A DNA stretch of 14,717 bases, taken from the NCBI GenBank assembly GCA_045631485.1, contig JAZQUU010000015.1, positions 1 to 14,717 of the forward strand, given 5' to 3'. Both the position numbers and the translations under genes were made by a program. How positions within the stretch are numbered: the first letter of the stretch is position 1; every line of letters begins with the position of its first letter. The notes beneath the pieces were generated by a model. It ran no database searches. It had not been told where the DNA came from and was given only the letters and a program-made list of their open reading frames with translations. The DNA is from SIG452 sp045631485. Its GTDB lineage: Bacteria; Bacillota; Clostridia; UMGS1840. Shown piece after piece: positions 14,478 through 14,717 of this stretch.

Positions 14478-14717
14478 TTATCTATTTTCAAGTATTCTTA
14501 AATGCTCAATGATTCTTTTCATATTTTTTCTTTCTATCCATGTACCAAAAATGCAGAGCAAAGAATAAAATAGCGCAAATAATATCATTGTAATTATCTG
14601 AATATGATTCTTCGCTATGATACCTCCAACTAAATTACTCAGAACAAGAAACATAAATATACATGTAAATGCAATCGTAAATAAATGCCACCTCCAAAAA
14701 CCTAATGCAGTTGTACA
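14478..14717 (-). CDS. 3' end of a membrane-protein gene, cut by window edge
   Basis: An open frame enters from the right edge and runs 79 codons to TAA at 14478. It has two hydrophobic segments, FTIAFTCIFMFLVLSNLV (about residues 13-30 of the visible part) and IITMILFALFYSLLCIFG (41-58), then a basic tail IERKNMKRIIEHLRILENR that would face the cytoplasm. The start lies outside the window, so length and family cannot be known; the composition is that of a small integral membrane protein. An internal ATG at 14654-14652 would give 58 residues but lacks a good SD. It could be chance, but an 80-codon open frame with a membrane-protein pattern in such AT-rich DNA favours a real gene. Confidence 0.55.
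   Translation of the reverse strand, partial: CTTALGFWRWHLFTIAFTCIFMFLVLSNLVGGIIAKNHIQIITMILFALFYSLLCIFGTWIERKNMKRIIEHLRILENR

Overview
The window looks like chromosome from a low-G+C, endospore-forming Bacillota, most likely an uncultured Clostridia member. The grounds are a SpoIVB-type sporulation protease, Gram-positive Shine-Dalgarno sites, near-consensus sigma-A promoters with 17-bp spacers, AT-rich intergenic DNA with intrinsic terminators, and a DUF4153 membrane protein. A GH127 arabinofuranosidase-type enzyme suggests a plant-glycan-rich habitat such as a gut, but that is inference. Nothing here looks like a phage, transposase, CRISPR array or RNA gene.

Layout. Most genes read leftward. 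Bases 1-126 hold four short palindromes in the presumed leader of a leftward gene beyond the left edge, with a promoter at 122-150. Then come the GH127 gene (268-2037), with its own promoter and terminator, and a 3.4-kb gene for a secreted protein that joins seven RCC1 repeats to a class-3-lipase-like domain and C-terminal repeat/Ig-like domains (2174-5611). Next are spoIVB (5736-6842) and an operon transcribed from 10813 leftward: a 57-residue membrane protein that begins with TTG, valS, and dusB, which overlaps valS by 11 bases and ends at a strong terminator. About 120 bp beyond that promoter, a perfect sigma-A promoter drives rpsT rightward through a ~110-nt leader with a clear RNA fold. 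rpsT is followed by a terminator and by a separately promoted DUF4153 membrane protein (11442-13040). A bidirectional terminator separates this from a converging ClC-family anion channel/transporter (13089-14267). The right edge cuts a leftward membrane-protein gene of which only the last 79 codons are visible.

How the genes relate. valS, dusB and rpsT are translation housekeeping around a divergent promoter region. spoIVB is a sporulation checkpoint protease, but it lies beside dusB and not in the recN-spoIVB-spo0A order common in the phylum. The RCC1-lipase gene looks like an accessory surface/secreted gene: by eye it is more AT-rich than valS, and it is internally repetitive at the DNA level. 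Points most worth a second look are this RCC1-lipase fusion, the unlisted small membrane protein ahead of valS, the rpsT leader fold, and the leftward promoters whose -10 regions sit inside inverted repeats.
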